Positions 46,565 through 55,520 are shown, numbered from the stretch's first letter. The stretch is DNA of 64,000 bases from Rahnella rivi (GCF_019049655.1 NZ_JAFMOX010000053.1:94898-158897); one strand, 5' to 3'. Made by a program: numbers and translations. Notes: generated from the letters alone by a model not told the origin.

Positions 46565-47896
46565 ATGTCTAGTGTAAAAGGTCTTATAACTTCACTGATG
46601 CTTATGCTCCCTGTTGTATCTCATGCAACTTGTTCAAAGGTCACCAGTACTTCAGCATTATCTAGTGAGATTATTGCCGCGGGTTATACAGCAACAAGCT
46701 GGGTGGGCACGAGCCGCGGCACGGGTGGTAATATTGGTTTACCATCGGTTATCTCTATGAGTTCAGGCGACAGTTTTATGCCTGCCGGAACATTACTGGC
46801 CAGCTCGACGGCCAATTTTCTTACAGCAGCGGCAAGCACTGCGTTCACGGCAAATCAAATTCTTTATAAATGTGCCTTAGCCGATGCAGGTTCACTTTAT
46901 GAATTTTATGCCACGCAATCCTATTCTGCACTCGCCGGTCTGAATGAAACGAGTGATATCGAAGGCGCATACCATACCTATTACAATGGTCTGGCAATAA
47001 GATTGACCAATTTAAAAACAGGTAATTATTTCAACGGTTACTGGCAGAAGCGGGAAATAACAGAAGACGAATATATCACTGACAGTACGTCAATCTATAT
47101 ACCTGCGAGTGCATTCAGCGATGTTTTTGTAGAAGTATTCAAAACGGCTTCCACCGTCTATACAAACAGTGCGGCTGCAGCATCTCGAAGTTATTACACT
47201 TGGGCCAACAATATGGCGTCCGGTTTTATTACTTTTGTAGGGCCTGGAATGAACGCATTAGTTGAGGGTAACTTAGAAGGTAATAACTATGCCGGATGGT
47301 CACCAAACTGGCCGGGTCAAATTGCGCTTTATAATGATGTCACCATTGTTAAAGGTGCGATGTGTTTGGTCAAGGATTATCCGACGGTCGTTCTGCTACC
47401 CACAATATCCACTGTTTTACTTAATAGCGGAGAATCAAGTCAAAACACTTTTGACATAAGTCTGAGTTGTGAAGATGGGGCTGTTTCCAGTGTGAGCCAG
47501 TCATCGACCTCATCCTCAAATGTTGCGATGGGTTTCTTAGTCAATCAGTCAACAGCGGTCACCGCCGCGACAACTCTGGGTCTGACCACAACCAGCGGGC
47601 TAACTCATTTACTGGACACTCATTACGGCAGTTCAGGTGTCGCTTCAGGGGTGGGAATTCGTATCTATGATGAAAGTGGTAATGCATTAAACCTGCTTTC
47701 GAGTAAAACGGCGACGACCGGAAATGCGGGCGGCTGGTACGCCTATAAAGATCTGACCACCAGTCAGGGCGATTCAACGGACGGTGTCACAACCTACACC
47801 GGAAATTTTACGGCGTCTCTGGAGGCAATCAGTGGCGAAACAGTTACGGCGGGGAGCGTCAATGCGCAGTTACAAGTGGTGGTCAGTTTTCAATAA
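46565..47896 (+). CDS. Two-domain fimbrial tip adhesin
   Basis: A 443-residue protein with a signal peptide (LMLMLPVVSHA) and a long N-terminal lectin-like domain (residues about 20-270) containing many Tyr/Ser/Thr and few Cys. From residue about 275 a pilin domain follows: MCLVKDYPTVVLLPTISTVL closely resembles PVVLLPTVSTSALT of the major subunit, then LSCEDGAV and a C-terminal strand LQVVVSF. This is the layout of FimH-type adhesins. Receptor unknown. Its 3' end overlaps the second chaperone by 35 bases. Confidence 0.82.
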   Translation: MSSVKGLITSLMLMLPVVSHATCSKVTSTSALSSEIIAAGYTATSWVGTSRGTGGNIGLPSVISMSSGDSFMPAGTLLASSTANFLTAAASTAFTANQILYKCALADAGSLYEFYATQSYSALAGLNETSDIEGAYHTYYNGLAIRLTNLKTGNYFNGYWQKREITEDEYITDSTSIYIPASAFSDVFVEVFKTASTVYTNSAAAASRSYYTWANNMASGFITFVGPGMNALVEGNLEGNNYAGWSPNWPGQIALYNDVTIVKGAMCLVKDYPTVVLLPTISTVLLNSGESSQNTFDISLSCEDGAVSSVSQSSTSSSNVAMGFLVNQSTAVTAATTLGLTTTSGLTHLLDTHYGSSGVASGVGIRIYDESGNALNLLSSKTATTGNAGGWYAYKDLTTSQGDSTDGVTTYTGNFTASLEAISGETVTAGSVNAQLQVVVSFQ

Positions 47897-48599
47897 AGTC
47901 ACCGTTGCGGCGAGCATTATGCTCTGTTGCACGGCGTTTCACGCCAGCGCGGTGGTTAATGCGGAAAAGACCCGTGTGGTGTTCAACTCGGGAAGCATCG
48001 CCGAATCACTGTCATTAGTGAATTCCGAGAAAGAACCGGTGGTCGTGCAGGTGTGGACTGACAACGGTGACCCGACCGTCAGCCCGGATCAGTTACATAC
48101 GCCGGTTGTGATTAACCCGCCGGTATTCAAAATGAAACCGGGGGAGATCCGCAATATTCGCCTGCTGCTGGTGTCAGCAGGAAGTCTGCCGCAGGACCGT
48201 GAAAGTATTTACTGGCTGAATATCTATCAGATCCCGCCAAATACCGAAACACAGCATACAGGTGAGAAAAAGATCGTACTGCCATTAAAAATCCGCATGA
48301 AAGTGTTTGTCAGGCCGGAAAAAATCGGTGAATTGCAGGAAAATGATGCGCAAAAATTGCAGTTCAGCATCGACCGTGAGTCGGGCAATAAAACACTGTT
48401 GATACAAAATCCGACGCCGTGGCACCTGACGCTTTCTTCCCTTCGCTCGGGAAAGACGGCGTTACCCGGTGTGATGGTGGCGCCGTTCACTTCAGAGCGG
48501 GTGGAAATTACGGCAGATAAAACCCTGGCGGATAAAGTGGAGTATGACGTTATCAATGATAATGGCACGCGGTGGCAGGGCAGCCAGAAATTAAAATAA
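47862..48599 (+). CDS. Second fimbrial chaperone (FGS type)
   Basis: A 245-residue PapD-like chaperone. Start taken at MRSYKWWSVFNKVTVAASIM, inside the adhesin end, giving a signal peptide cleaved after FHASA; the longer frame adds 26 residues that merely mirror the adhesin. Motifs: EKTRVVFNSGSIAESLSLVN and LPQDRESIYWLNIYQIPP. Having a second chaperone right after the adhesin suggests one dedicated to the tip protein. Confidence 0.9.
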   Translation: MRSYKWWSVFNKVTVAASIMLCCTAFHASAVVNAEKTRVVFNSGSIAESLSLVNSEKEPVVVQVWTDNGDPTVSPDQLHTPVVINPPVFKMKPGEIRNIRLLLVSAGSLPQDRESIYWLNIYQIPPNTETQHTGEKKIVLPLKIRMKVFVRPEKIGELQENDAQKLQFSIDRESGNKTLLIQNPTPWHLTLSSLRSGKTALPGVMVAPFTSERVEITADKTLADKVEYDVINDNGTRWQGSQKLK

Positions 48600-48758
48600 T
48601 CACCCACGCCTTTTTTATTCCAATGATAAAAATGGCCTTATCATTTTATTGAAAATGATTAACCGGTTGATTGCGTCGCCCCTCTCTTGTGACTAATTTT
48701 TGATGGCACGGACAATGGAATACTGTCCGCCCTCTGAATCAGTCACAGGAGAGGCATT

Positions 48759-49283
48759 TTGAACTCAATCATTAAAGCCCGCGTCGCGATGTGTATTATC
48801 GTGATGACAATGGCCGGGTGTTCTACACATCAATACGATCCCACATTAGATAATCAAATCACCGATTTTCAGCTAAAAGCTGACCGGCAGTTTGTTGCCT
48901 GGACCGCGCAGGCAATGTCGGATAATCCACCGCCTGTTACCCCGGTGGTGGCCTGTCAGGCCGCGCCCGTGGCGGCAGGGCAGGCACTTTCGCTGATATC
49001 CGCTCCTTCAGAACCTGACAGTCAGTTTTTTAATTCCGCGGAAACGGATTTAACACTGATTGAATCACGCACCAAAACCTTAAATAACAACCCTGCGATT
49101 GATCAGCAGATGTTTGGTCTGCGAAATATCTTCTATCAGGTCCGTTATAAAAGGCAGCATTGTTCGCAACAAGACTCTCCGGCATATATCAATATCCAGC
49201 GTAAACAGGTCAACGTGATTTTACAGTCAATGCTGACGTATCAGCTGGTATTAAAAAATGGCACAGGCACAGCGAATAAATAA
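48759..49283 (+). CDS. Lipoprotein of the fimbrial locus
   Basis: A 174-residue protein started at TTG, six bases after an AGGAGAGG ribosome site. The signal ends in a lipobox, MTMAGC, so Cys21 should be lipidated; Ser follows, favouring the outer membrane. The mature part is helical with a Pro-rich loop and two further Cys. I do not recognise the family. Position 159 bases after the second chaperone suggests association with the fimbrial genes. Confidence 0.72.
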   Translation: MNSIIKARVAMCIIVMTMAGCSTHQYDPTLDNQITDFQLKADRQFVAWTAQAMSDNPPPVTPVVACQAAPVAAGQALSLISAPSEPDSQFFNSAETDLTLIESRTKTLNNNPAIDQQMFGLRNIFYQVRYKRQHCSQQDSPAYINIQRKQVNVILQSMLTYQLVLKNGTGTANK

Positions 49284-49297
49284 TAAAGGTGATAAAG

Positions 49298-49603
49298 ATG
49301 AGTGATATTTTTGATGTAAAAGACAGTGCCATTGCGGCGGCAAAAGCTTCACTGGGGGCAAACTGGAATACGGTGGCAAACAGTGCCGTTCCGCAGATTG
49401 AAGCCCTGTTACAGGTGACATGGGAGATTGAAAAAGGCAAAAGCGATTTCCGCTCGGGGGAATATGAGTCTTTGCTGGCGACACAAAAATCCACCTTTGT
49501 GGCAGTGCTGACCACCTATGAAGCGATCACGACGGAGATCGCCTGGCAGGCGCTTAACGCGGCGTTTACCGTGATTCTGAGCGGCGTACGCAAACTTCTG
49601 TGA
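49298..49603 (+). CDS. Small helical protein of the fimbrial locus
   Basis: A 101-residue soluble protein without signal peptide, mostly helical (IFDVKDSAIAAAKASLGANW, then ALLQVTWEIEKGKSDF). A AAAGGTGATAAAG ribosome site lies just before the ATG, 14 bases after the lipoprotein stop, so the two are probably co-translated. No family recognised; a cytosolic or secreted partner of the lipoprotein is possible. Confidence 0.68.
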   Translation: MSDIFDVKDSAIAAAKASLGANWNTVANSAVPQIEALLQVTWEIEKGKSDFRSGEYESLLATQKSTFVAVLTTYEAITTEIAWQALNAAFTVILSGVRKLL

Positions 49604-49616
49604 AAACGGTCTTCAG

Positions 49617-49680
49617 GCGGGCAAGTCTAAAATTATCTTTATCGATAACTATTTTCATTTAGACTGACGGACTTGCCCGC
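49617..49680. promoter_or_regulatory. Long inverted repeat enclosing two Fur-like 19-mers
   Basis: GCGGGCAAGTC (49617-49627) and its exact complement (49670-49680) bracket AT-rich DNA. Against GATAATGATAATCATTATC, the minus-strand 19-mer at 49625-49643 matches 13 of 19 and the plus-strand 19-mer at 49644-49662 matches 12 of 19. The stem may terminate the preceding genes; the inner part may be a Fur operator for the exporter gene starting at 49708. Confidence 0.45.
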
Positions 49681-49707
49681 TGCGGGCCGATTCTATGAGG
49701 ATGCCTG

Positions 49708-51420
49708 ATGCTCCGCCGTTTCTTCTCTTATTACGTTCCTTATAAAAAGCTGTTCTTCCTCGATTTCGGATGCGCCATTCTGGCCGGGCTGCTGGAGCTG
49801 GGCTTCCCGATGGCGATCAAAACCTTTATCGACAAACTTTTGCCTGCTCATGACTGGGTGCTGATCATCGGTGCAACCGTCGGCTTGCTGATGATTTATG
49901 TGATTAACACCTTGCTGATGGCGATAGTGAACTACTGGGGTCACGCGCTGGGCGTCGGGATTGAAACTGACATGCGTCGTCAGGCGTTCAGCCATTTACA
50001 GAAACTCTCTTTCCGTTATTACGACAATACCAAAACCGGGCACATCATCACTCACGTCACCAAAGATCTGGAAGAGGTGGGGGAGATCGCCCACCACGGC
50101 CCGGAAGATGTGTTTATCGCGGTGATGACCTTTATCGGCGCGTTCATTCTGATGGCGACCGTGCATGTGCAGCTGGCGCTGATGACCATCATTATTGTTC
50201 CGGCCATGACCTGGATGGTCAGCCGTTACGGCGCGCAGATGACAGACACCTGGCGGCGGCTGTTTGGGATGGTGGGTAATTTCAACGCACGTATAGAAGA
50301 AAGCATTGGTGGCATCCGGGTGGTGAAAGCGTTTGCCAATGAAGAGCACGAACAAAAGCTGTTCGCGTCGGATAACAACAACTACCGCATCACCAAGCTG
50401 AAAGCCTACAAAATCATGACGGCCAGCCTGACGCTGAGTTATCTCAGTACCCGCCTGGTGCAGATCATCGTGATGATCGCCGGCACCTGGTATGTGATTA
50501 ACGATCAGCTGACCTACGGCGGATTTGTCGGGTTCCTGTTGCTGGTGGAAGTGTTCTTCCGTCCGGTGGCGAAAATCAGTTCGGTACTGGAAAGCTATCC
50601 GAAAGGCATTGCCGGTTTTAAACGCTTTACGCAACTTATCGATACTGCCCCGGATATCGTCGATCGCCCCGGCGCGCAGAACGTCAGCCATCTGCGTGGT
50701 GACATTCATTACGACAACGTGACCTTTGGCTACACGCCCGCCGGAAAAATCCTCAATGGCATCACGCTTTCTATTAATGCAGGAGAGACGCTGGCGTTTG
50801 TCGGGCCGTCCGGCGCGGGGAAAACCACGCTGTGCTCGCTGTTGCCCCGCTTTTATGAGCTGGACAGCGGCAGCATCACCATCGATGGCATCGATATCCG
50901 CGACATGACGCAAACCTCGCTGCGCCATAACATCGGCATTGTGCAGCAGGACGTCTTCCTGTTTGGCGGCACAATCCGCGAGAACATTGCGTACGGCAAG
51001 CTCGATGCCAGCGAAGAGGAGATCCGCCTGGCCGCCAGCCGGGCGCGTTTAGATGAAGTCATCGGGGCGTTACCGCTGGGAATGGACACGGTGATCGGAG
51101 AACGTGGCGTCAAACTCTCCGGCGGCCAGAAGCAGCGGCTGTCGATTGCGCGCATTTTCCTGAAGAATCCGCCGATCCTGATCCTTGATGAAGCAACGTC
51201 AGCGCTGGATACCGCCACCGAACAGGCCATCCAGCAATCACTGGCTGAACTCTCTCAGGGGCGTACCACGCTGGTTATCGCTCACCGTCTGGCGACCATC
51301 CAGAATGCAGACCGTATTGTGGTGGTAGATAAAGAAGGGATCGTCGAGCAGGGCACGCATGAATCTCTGCTCTCACTCCAGGGGCGCTACGCCCAGCTTC
51401 ACGCCGCACAGTTCCGTTGA
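49708..51420 (+). CDS. ABC exporter (fused membrane and ATPase domains)
   Basis: A 570-residue half-transporter: six helices in residues 1-310, then an ATPase domain with Walker A GPSGAGKT, Q loop QQDVFLFGG, signature LSGGQKQR, Walker B ILILDEATSALD and switch His (VIAHRLATIQ). It should work as a homodimer like MsbA/Sav1866. Substrate is open: lipid, drug, peptide or, given the upstream Fur-like sites, an iron-related compound. Confidence 0.88.
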   Translation: MLRRFFSYYVPYKKLFFLDFGCAILAGLLELGFPMAIKTFIDKLLPAHDWVLIIGATVGLLMIYVINTLLMAIVNYWGHALGVGIETDMRRQAFSHLQKLSFRYYDNTKTGHIITHVTKDLEEVGEIAHHGPEDVFIAVMTFIGAFILMATVHVQLALMTIIIVPAMTWMVSRYGAQMTDTWRRLFGMVGNFNARIEESIGGIRVVKAFANEEHEQKLFASDNNNYRITKLKAYKIMTASLTLSYLSTRLVQIIVMIAGTWYVINDQLTYGGFVGFLLLVEVFFRPVAKISSVLESYPKGIAGFKRFTQLIDTAPDIVDRPGAQNVSHLRGDIHYDNVTFGYTPAGKILNGITLSINAGETLAFVGPSGAGKTTLCSLLPRFYELDSGSITIDGIDIRDMTQTSLRHNIGIVQQDVFLFGGTIRENIAYGKLDASEEEIRLAASRARLDEVIGALPLGMDTVIGERGVKLSGGQKQRLSIARIFLKNPPILILDEATSALDTATEQAIQQSLAELSQGRTTLVIAHRLATIQNADRIVVVDKEGIVEQGTHESLLSLQGRYAQLHAAQFR

Positions 51421-51428
51421 TTCCTGAC

Positions 51429-51450
51429 GCCCTCCTCTCACGGGGAGGGC
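51429..51450 (+). terminator. Hairpin after the ABC exporter gene
   Basis: GCCCTCC and GGAGGGC pair around TCTCACGG, nine bases after the stop. No T run follows; it resembles the short intergenic REP-type elements common in enterobacteria. Confidence 0.5.
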
Positions 51451-52192
51451 TGAAGTGGAGGATTCACCGCCACTTCACCAAAAAATTCTCCCCGAAAAAC
51501 GCCCAAACCTCCATGCAACTCTCTGTGTTCTCATATCGCCATTTTAAACAAAAGCCCGTTTTGAATATAAAATAACCCAGACGGTCATTTAGAAATAGGC
51601 GAGTTCGTTCAATTTAATCACCCGCGTAATTATATTTATCTTAAATTTGGTTTTAATTTAATCAGCGCCTTTATTAAAAATCCTAAAGGCCAAAAAATTG
51701 AGTAGTACAAAATTCTTATGGCTGCATTTTCTATTTTTTAGATAATGAAATTTCAATGAAAATAATTATCCTGCTATGCACTATTAAAAGGCAACAGGCA
51801 CGATTTTTCAGATAATTCCTTAACGATTGTTAACAGAAAAAAACGTTTGAGAATGGTGATCTGGCTTGCAACTACTTTACAAACTCCGACCCTTTTTGCA
51901 CCAAATTGATGCGATGCACTGTGCTGGTGCAAAACGTTATGCGAAAACCGCATATAATCAGTGGGTTAGCGGCTTATGATAGAAACATAATGTTACATCT
52001 CTTTACGTAAAAAAGACTCATATCGCCGAACTTTTCCATTTTAACTTTTTGTGCGCAGTGTTAAGGTTCAAGTCGTTTTACAGACAGACGCATCTAAAAA
52101 CATGTACAAATACTCACAGCCTGATATTCCAGTCATATAAAAGAAAGCGGGCATGAGACATCCTTTATAAAAAAATCAAGGAAATTTAAATA
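51451..52192. promoter_or_regulatory. Long upstream region of the porin gene
   Basis: About 740 bases, AT-rich, without a convincing gene. It contains the NtrC-like pair (51897-51931), a TATAAT at 51953-51958 that would give a leader of more than 200 bases, and a GTTACATCTCTTTACGT stretch (near 51992) that loosely resembles OmpR sites. I looked for a divergent MicF RNA and did not see one. Confidence 0.55.
51897..51931 (+). promoter_or_regulatory. Double NtrC-like site overlapping a -35 region
   Basis: TGCACCAAATTGATGCG (51897-51913) and TGCACTGTGCTGGTGCA (51915-51931) each match 12 of 14 fixed positions of TGCACCA-N3-TGGTGCA. Outer arms TTTTGCACCA and TGGTGCAAAA are also perfect complements. 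A TATAAT follows at 51953, so a bound protein would cover the -35 region. No sigma-54 promoter is seen nearby. Confidence 0.6.
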
Positions 52193-53260
52193 ATGATGAA
52201 GCGCAGTGTGCTGGCCTTAGCGGTCTCTTTAATTGCAGTGGGTTCAACCGCAAATGCAGCCGAGATTTATAATAAAGACGGTAATAAACTGGACCTCTAC
52301 GGTCGCGTGACTGCCAAGCATTATTTCTCCGACGATAAGAGTTCTGACGGCGATTACACTTATGCGCGTCTGGGCTTCAAGGGTGAGACTCAAATTAACG
52401 ATACACTGACCGGTTATGGCCAGTGGGAATATAACATTCAGGCTAACCACGCTGAATCTCAGGGCGACCTGGGCAACAAAACCCGTCTGGGCTTTGCGGG
52501 TCTGAAAGTGAAAGACTTCGGTTCCATCGACTACGGCCGTAACTACGGTGTGGTATATGACGCACTGGGCTTCACCGATATGCTGCCAGAGTTTGGTGGT
52601 GATACCGCTAACTCCGATAACTTCATGGTTGGCCGTTCTAACAGCCTCGCCACTTACCGTAACCAGGACTTCTTCGGGCTGGTCACCGGTCTGAACCTGG
52701 CCTTGCAGTACCAGGCTAAGAACGAAAACGACGGCCGCGCGTCCAACAAAGCGAACGGCGACGGTTACGGCGCATCCATCGATTATGAAGATATCGCTGG
52801 TTCAGGTATCGGCGCGGTTATCGCAGGTTCTTCCTCTGACCGTACCAATGCACAAGCTAACTCTGCCATCGGTGGCGGTGATAAAGCCTCTGCATGGGCA
52901 ACGGCTCTGAAATACGATGCTAACCAGATTTATCTCTCTGCAATGTATAACGAAACCCGCAACCTGGCGTCTATCCCTGGCGGCTTCGCTAACAAAACTC
53001 AGGGTTATGAGTTAGTTGCACAGTACCAGTTTGAAAATGGTCTGCGTCCGTCAATCGGTTACGTGCAGTCCAAAGCGAAAGATGTTGAAGGCGTGGGCGA
53101 TGCTGACCTGGTTAAATACTTCGAAATCGGCGCAACCTACTACTTCAACAAAAACATGTACACCTATGTTGACTACATGATCAACCAGATCGATGACAAC
53201 AACAAACTGAGCGTAAGCTCTGATGACATCGTTGCTGTAGCACTGACTTACCGCTTCTAA
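52193..53260 (+). CDS. OmpC/OmpF-type general porin
   Basis: A 355-residue trimeric porin: signal peptide [20 protein letters not shown] ending ANA, mature start [17 protein letters not shown], constriction loop L3 with PEFGGDT, sixteen strands, and a C-terminal Phe (ALTYRF) needed for Bam recognition. It lets small hydrophilic solutes through, including peptides used by the downstream island. Ribosome site AAGGAAATTTAAATA. The final name (OmpC, OmpF, or other) needs a tree. Confidence 0.93.
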   Translation: MMKRSVLALAVSLIAVGSTANAAEIYNKDGNKLDLYGRVTAKHYFSDDKSSDGDYTYARLGFKGETQINDTLTGYGQWEYNIQANHAESQGDLGNKTRLGFAGLKVKDFGSIDYGRNYGVVYDALGFTDMLPEFGGDTANSDNFMVGRSNSLATYRNQDFFGLVTGLNLALQYQAKNENDGRASNKANGDGYGASIDYEDIAGSGIGAVIAGSSSDRTNAQANSAIGGGDKASAWATALKYDANQIYLSAMYNETRNLASIPGGFANKTQGYELVAQYQFENGLRPSIGYVQSKAKDVEGVGDADLVKYFEIGATYYFNKNMYTYVDYMINQIDDNNKLSVSSDDIVAVALTYRF

Positions 53261-53311
53261 GTTAGTGAACAAAATTATTACCCCATTCTGTGTCTGAAAA
53301 AGGTAATCGCA

Positions 53312-53341
53312 AAGGCAGAGTTCATTGGCTCTGCCTTTTTT
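53312..53341 (+). terminator. Terminator of the porin gene
   Basis: AAGGCAGAG-N8-CTCTGCCTT followed by a T run. Confidence 0.87.
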
Positions 53342-53482
53342 TATGCCTGCAATTCCCCGTTTTGTCTGTCAGCCTCTCAGGCTAAGCCACTTTTAATAAC
53401 CACTTTAAATTCAATAAAATAAACCTATAGCCTCAGGTTATACCCCCTCGCCAAACAAGTATTCGTCACCCGTGTCTGCGCA

Positions 53483-53498
53483 TGGAATAGTCTGTGCA
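53483..53498 (+). promoter_or_regulatory. Candidate sigma-54 promoter before the DUF1611 gene
   Basis: TGGAATA-GTCT-GTGCA keeps the essential GG-N10-GC spacing with two mismatches to TGGCAYR-N4-TTGCW, 46 bases before the ATG. Less certain than the two exact sites near 21.5-21.9 kb. Confidence 0.45.
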
Positions 53499-53544
53499 CG
53501 CACCACCAAAACACATTCTAAAAAATCTCAACGGAGAAACTGAC

Positions 53545-54555
53545 ATGCAGCAAATACCGATGCCGTACCTGTTATTCCTCGGCGATGTGATGGATCCGCT
53601 GGCCGCTAAAACAGCGCGCGGCATTCACGTCTGGCGCCCTGAATCTTGCGTCGGACAAATTCGTCTGGCGACGGACTCGGTGTCCCTCGGATTACCGGAA
53701 ATGGATATCGCCACCGCGAAAGCGCAAGGCGCGAAAACCATGGTGCTGGGCACGGCCAACTCCGGCGGAAAACTGCCTAAACACTGGATCGATTCCATCA
53801 AAACGGCGATCCGCGCCGGGATGAACGTCGCGAACGGTCTGCATCAGGGGCTCAATGATATTCCTGAACTGGTCGAACTGGCGGCAGAACACCATGTTGA
53901 GCTGTTCGACGTGCGCCATATGCGCCCTGAACTGGACACCGGCACCGGCATCCCACGCAGTGGTAAACGCATTCTGACCGTGGGGACAGACTGCTCGGTC
54001 GGCAAAATGTACACCTCACTGGCGCTGGAATCCGCCATGCGCGAGCTGGATCTGAACGCTGATTTTCGTGCCACCGGCCAGACCGGGATCCTGGTCGCCG
54101 GTGCAGGCATCGCGATTGATGCAGTGATTGCCGATTTCATCTCCGGCGCGGTGGAGCTGTTAGCCCCCGCCAATGACGACAATCACTGGGACATCATCGA
54201 AGGTCAGGGCTCGCTGTATCACCCGTCTTTTGCCGGTGTCAGCATGGGCCTGATCCACGGCGCGCAGGCCCATTTATTAGTGATGTGTCATGAACTGGGC
54301 CGCCCGCACATGCGCCATCTGCCGCACCAGTTTATGCCGACGTTGCGTCAGTGCCTCGACACCAACCTCGCCGCAGCCCGCCTCACCAGCCCGGACGTCA
54401 GGATCGCCGGTTTCTCTCTGAATACATCCGGTGTGAGTGAAGAAGAAGCCATCACGGCGCTGGCTGACATCAGCGAAGAATTTGGCGTACCGGCCACCGA
54501 TCCGGTGCGTTTTGGCATCAAAAATATCGCGCAATGGATCAGGGACAACGGCTGA
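53545..54555 (+). CDS. dgcN: DUF1611 family protein, DgcN-like
   Basis: A 336-residue protein; start at MQQIPMPYLLFLGDVMDPLA after ACGGAGAAACTGAC. It has an N-terminal Rossmann-like domain (residues 1-140) and a C-terminal P-loop domain with GTDCSVGKMYTSLAL and EGQGSLYHPSFAG. Homologues studied in marine bacteria (DgcN) N-acetylate D-glutamate, with a partner racemase DgcA. Here the partner gene overlaps by one base (TGATG), as in those systems, but encodes an enzyme close to E. coli L-Ala-D/L-Glu epimerase. The role could be D-Glu acetylation or a peptide-linked reaction. Confidence 0.75.
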   Translation: MQQIPMPYLLFLGDVMDPLAAKTARGIHVWRPESCVGQIRLATDSVSLGLPEMDIATAKAQGAKTMVLGTANSGGKLPKHWIDSIKTAIRAGMNVANGLHQGLNDIPELVELAAEHHVELFDVRHMRPELDTGTGIPRSGKRILTVGTDCSVGKMYTSLALESAMRELDLNADFRATGQTGILVAGAGIAIDAVIADFISGAVELLAPANDDNHWDIIEGQGSLYHPSFAGVSMGLIHGAQAHLLVMCHELGRPHMRHLPHQFMPTLRQCLDTNLAAARLTSPDVRIAGFSLNTSGVSEEEAITALADISEEFGVPATDPVRFGIKNIAQWIRDNG

Positions 54556-55520
54556 TGACTGAGATGAGTTTTGGTGCCGTTGAGTTACCGCTGGCAAAAC
54601 CTTTTGTGATTTCCCGCGGCACCCGCACCGCCGTTACCGTGGTGCGGGTCACGCTGACCGACGGCGAATTCAGCGCCACCGGTGAATGCACGCCGACGGC
54701 GCATTATCAGGAATCAGCCGACAGCGTGGGTGAACAACTTGCCTTTATCCGCCCGCAGGTTGAGCAGGGTCTGAGCCGCGACGCACTGCAACAGGCGTTA
54801 CCGGCCGGTTCCGCACGCAATGCCCTTGATTGTGCAATGTGGCGTCTCGATGCGGCAAAACAGGGCAAGAGCGTCTGGCAACTGCTGGATATGCCGGCAC
54901 CGGTATCAGTGATCACCGCAGAAACGCTGAGTCTGGATACGCGGGAAAACATGGCAGCCGCAGCCGCGGTGGCGGTCGCCGGCGGTGCCAAATTGCTGAA
55001 AATCAAACTCGACCGTGACGAGATCGTCGAAAAAGTGGCGGCCATCCGTGCGGCGGCACCGCAGGCGACGCTGGTGGTGGATGCCAACGAATCCTGGCTG
55101 GGTCTGGATCTCGAAAGCCTGTTTCTGGCACTGCACGAATTTGGCGTTGCGATGATCGAACAACCGCTGCCTGCCGGAAATGATCAGGATCTGGTGCGTT
55201 GTTTGCATCCTGTACCTGTCTGCGCCGACGAGAGCTGCCATGTCAGCGCAGATATTGCCGGGCTGGCAGATCGTTACGAGATGATCAACATCAAGCTCGA
55301 CAAATGCGGTGGCCTGACGGAAGCGCTGGCGATGACCGCGCAGGCGCGGCACCTCGGCCTGCGCATCATGGTCGGTTGTATGCTCGGTTCCTCGTTGGCG
55401 ATGGAAGCCGCGCTGCCGGTGGCGGTGCAGGCTGAGCGTGTCGATCTCGATGGCCCGATCTGGCTGGCGCAGGACGCCGAACCGGCATTGCGCTACGAGA
55501 ACGGCGAAGTCTGGCTTTAA
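54555..55520 (+). CDS. ycjG: L-Ala-D/L-Glu epimerase (YcjG-like, enolase superfamily)
   Basis: A 321-residue enolase-superfamily enzyme. The fold markers are KIKLDRD (catalytic Lys pair), VDANESW, MIEQPLP, CADESCH and NIKLDKCGG (second catalytic Lys). The C-terminal DLDGPIWLAQDAEPAL nearly repeats E. coli YcjG (DLDGPTWLAVDVEPAL); its Asp-X-Asp binds the dipeptide amino group in known epimerases. This argues for epimerising L-Ala-D-Glu from murein to L-Ala-L-Glu, although DgcA-type N-acetyl-D-glutamate racemases belong to the same group. Coupled to the DUF1611 gene and followed by a peptide importer. Confidence 0.85.
   Translation: MTEMSFGAVELPLAKPFVISRGTRTAVTVVRVTLTDGEFSATGECTPTAHYQESADSVGEQLAFIRPQVEQGLSRDALQQALPAGSARNALDCAMWRLDAAKQGKSVWQLLDMPAPVSVITAETLSLDTRENMAAAAAVAVAGGAKLLKIKLDRDEIVEKVAAIRAAAPQATLVVDANESWLGLDLESLFLALHEFGVAMIEQPLPAGNDQDLVRCLHPVPVCADESCHVSADIAGLADRYEMINIKLDKCGGLTEALAMTAQARHLGLRIMVGCMLGSSLAMEAALPVAVQAERVDLDGPIWLAQDAEPALRYENGEVWL

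Noticed and set aside
49996..50928. 310-codon minus-strand frame inside the ABC exporter gene
   Set aside because: Complete overlap with a conserved transporter; composition (His/Gln/Arg-rich) is typical of antisense shadow.
51870..51890. Sigma-54 promoter at TGGTGATCTGGCTTGCAA
   Set aside because: GG and GC are 11 bases apart rather than 10, and it lies on the wrong side of the NtrC-like sites.
51451..52192. A MicF-like antisense RNA upstream of the porin gene
   Set aside because: No MicF core or terminator seen on the minus strand.
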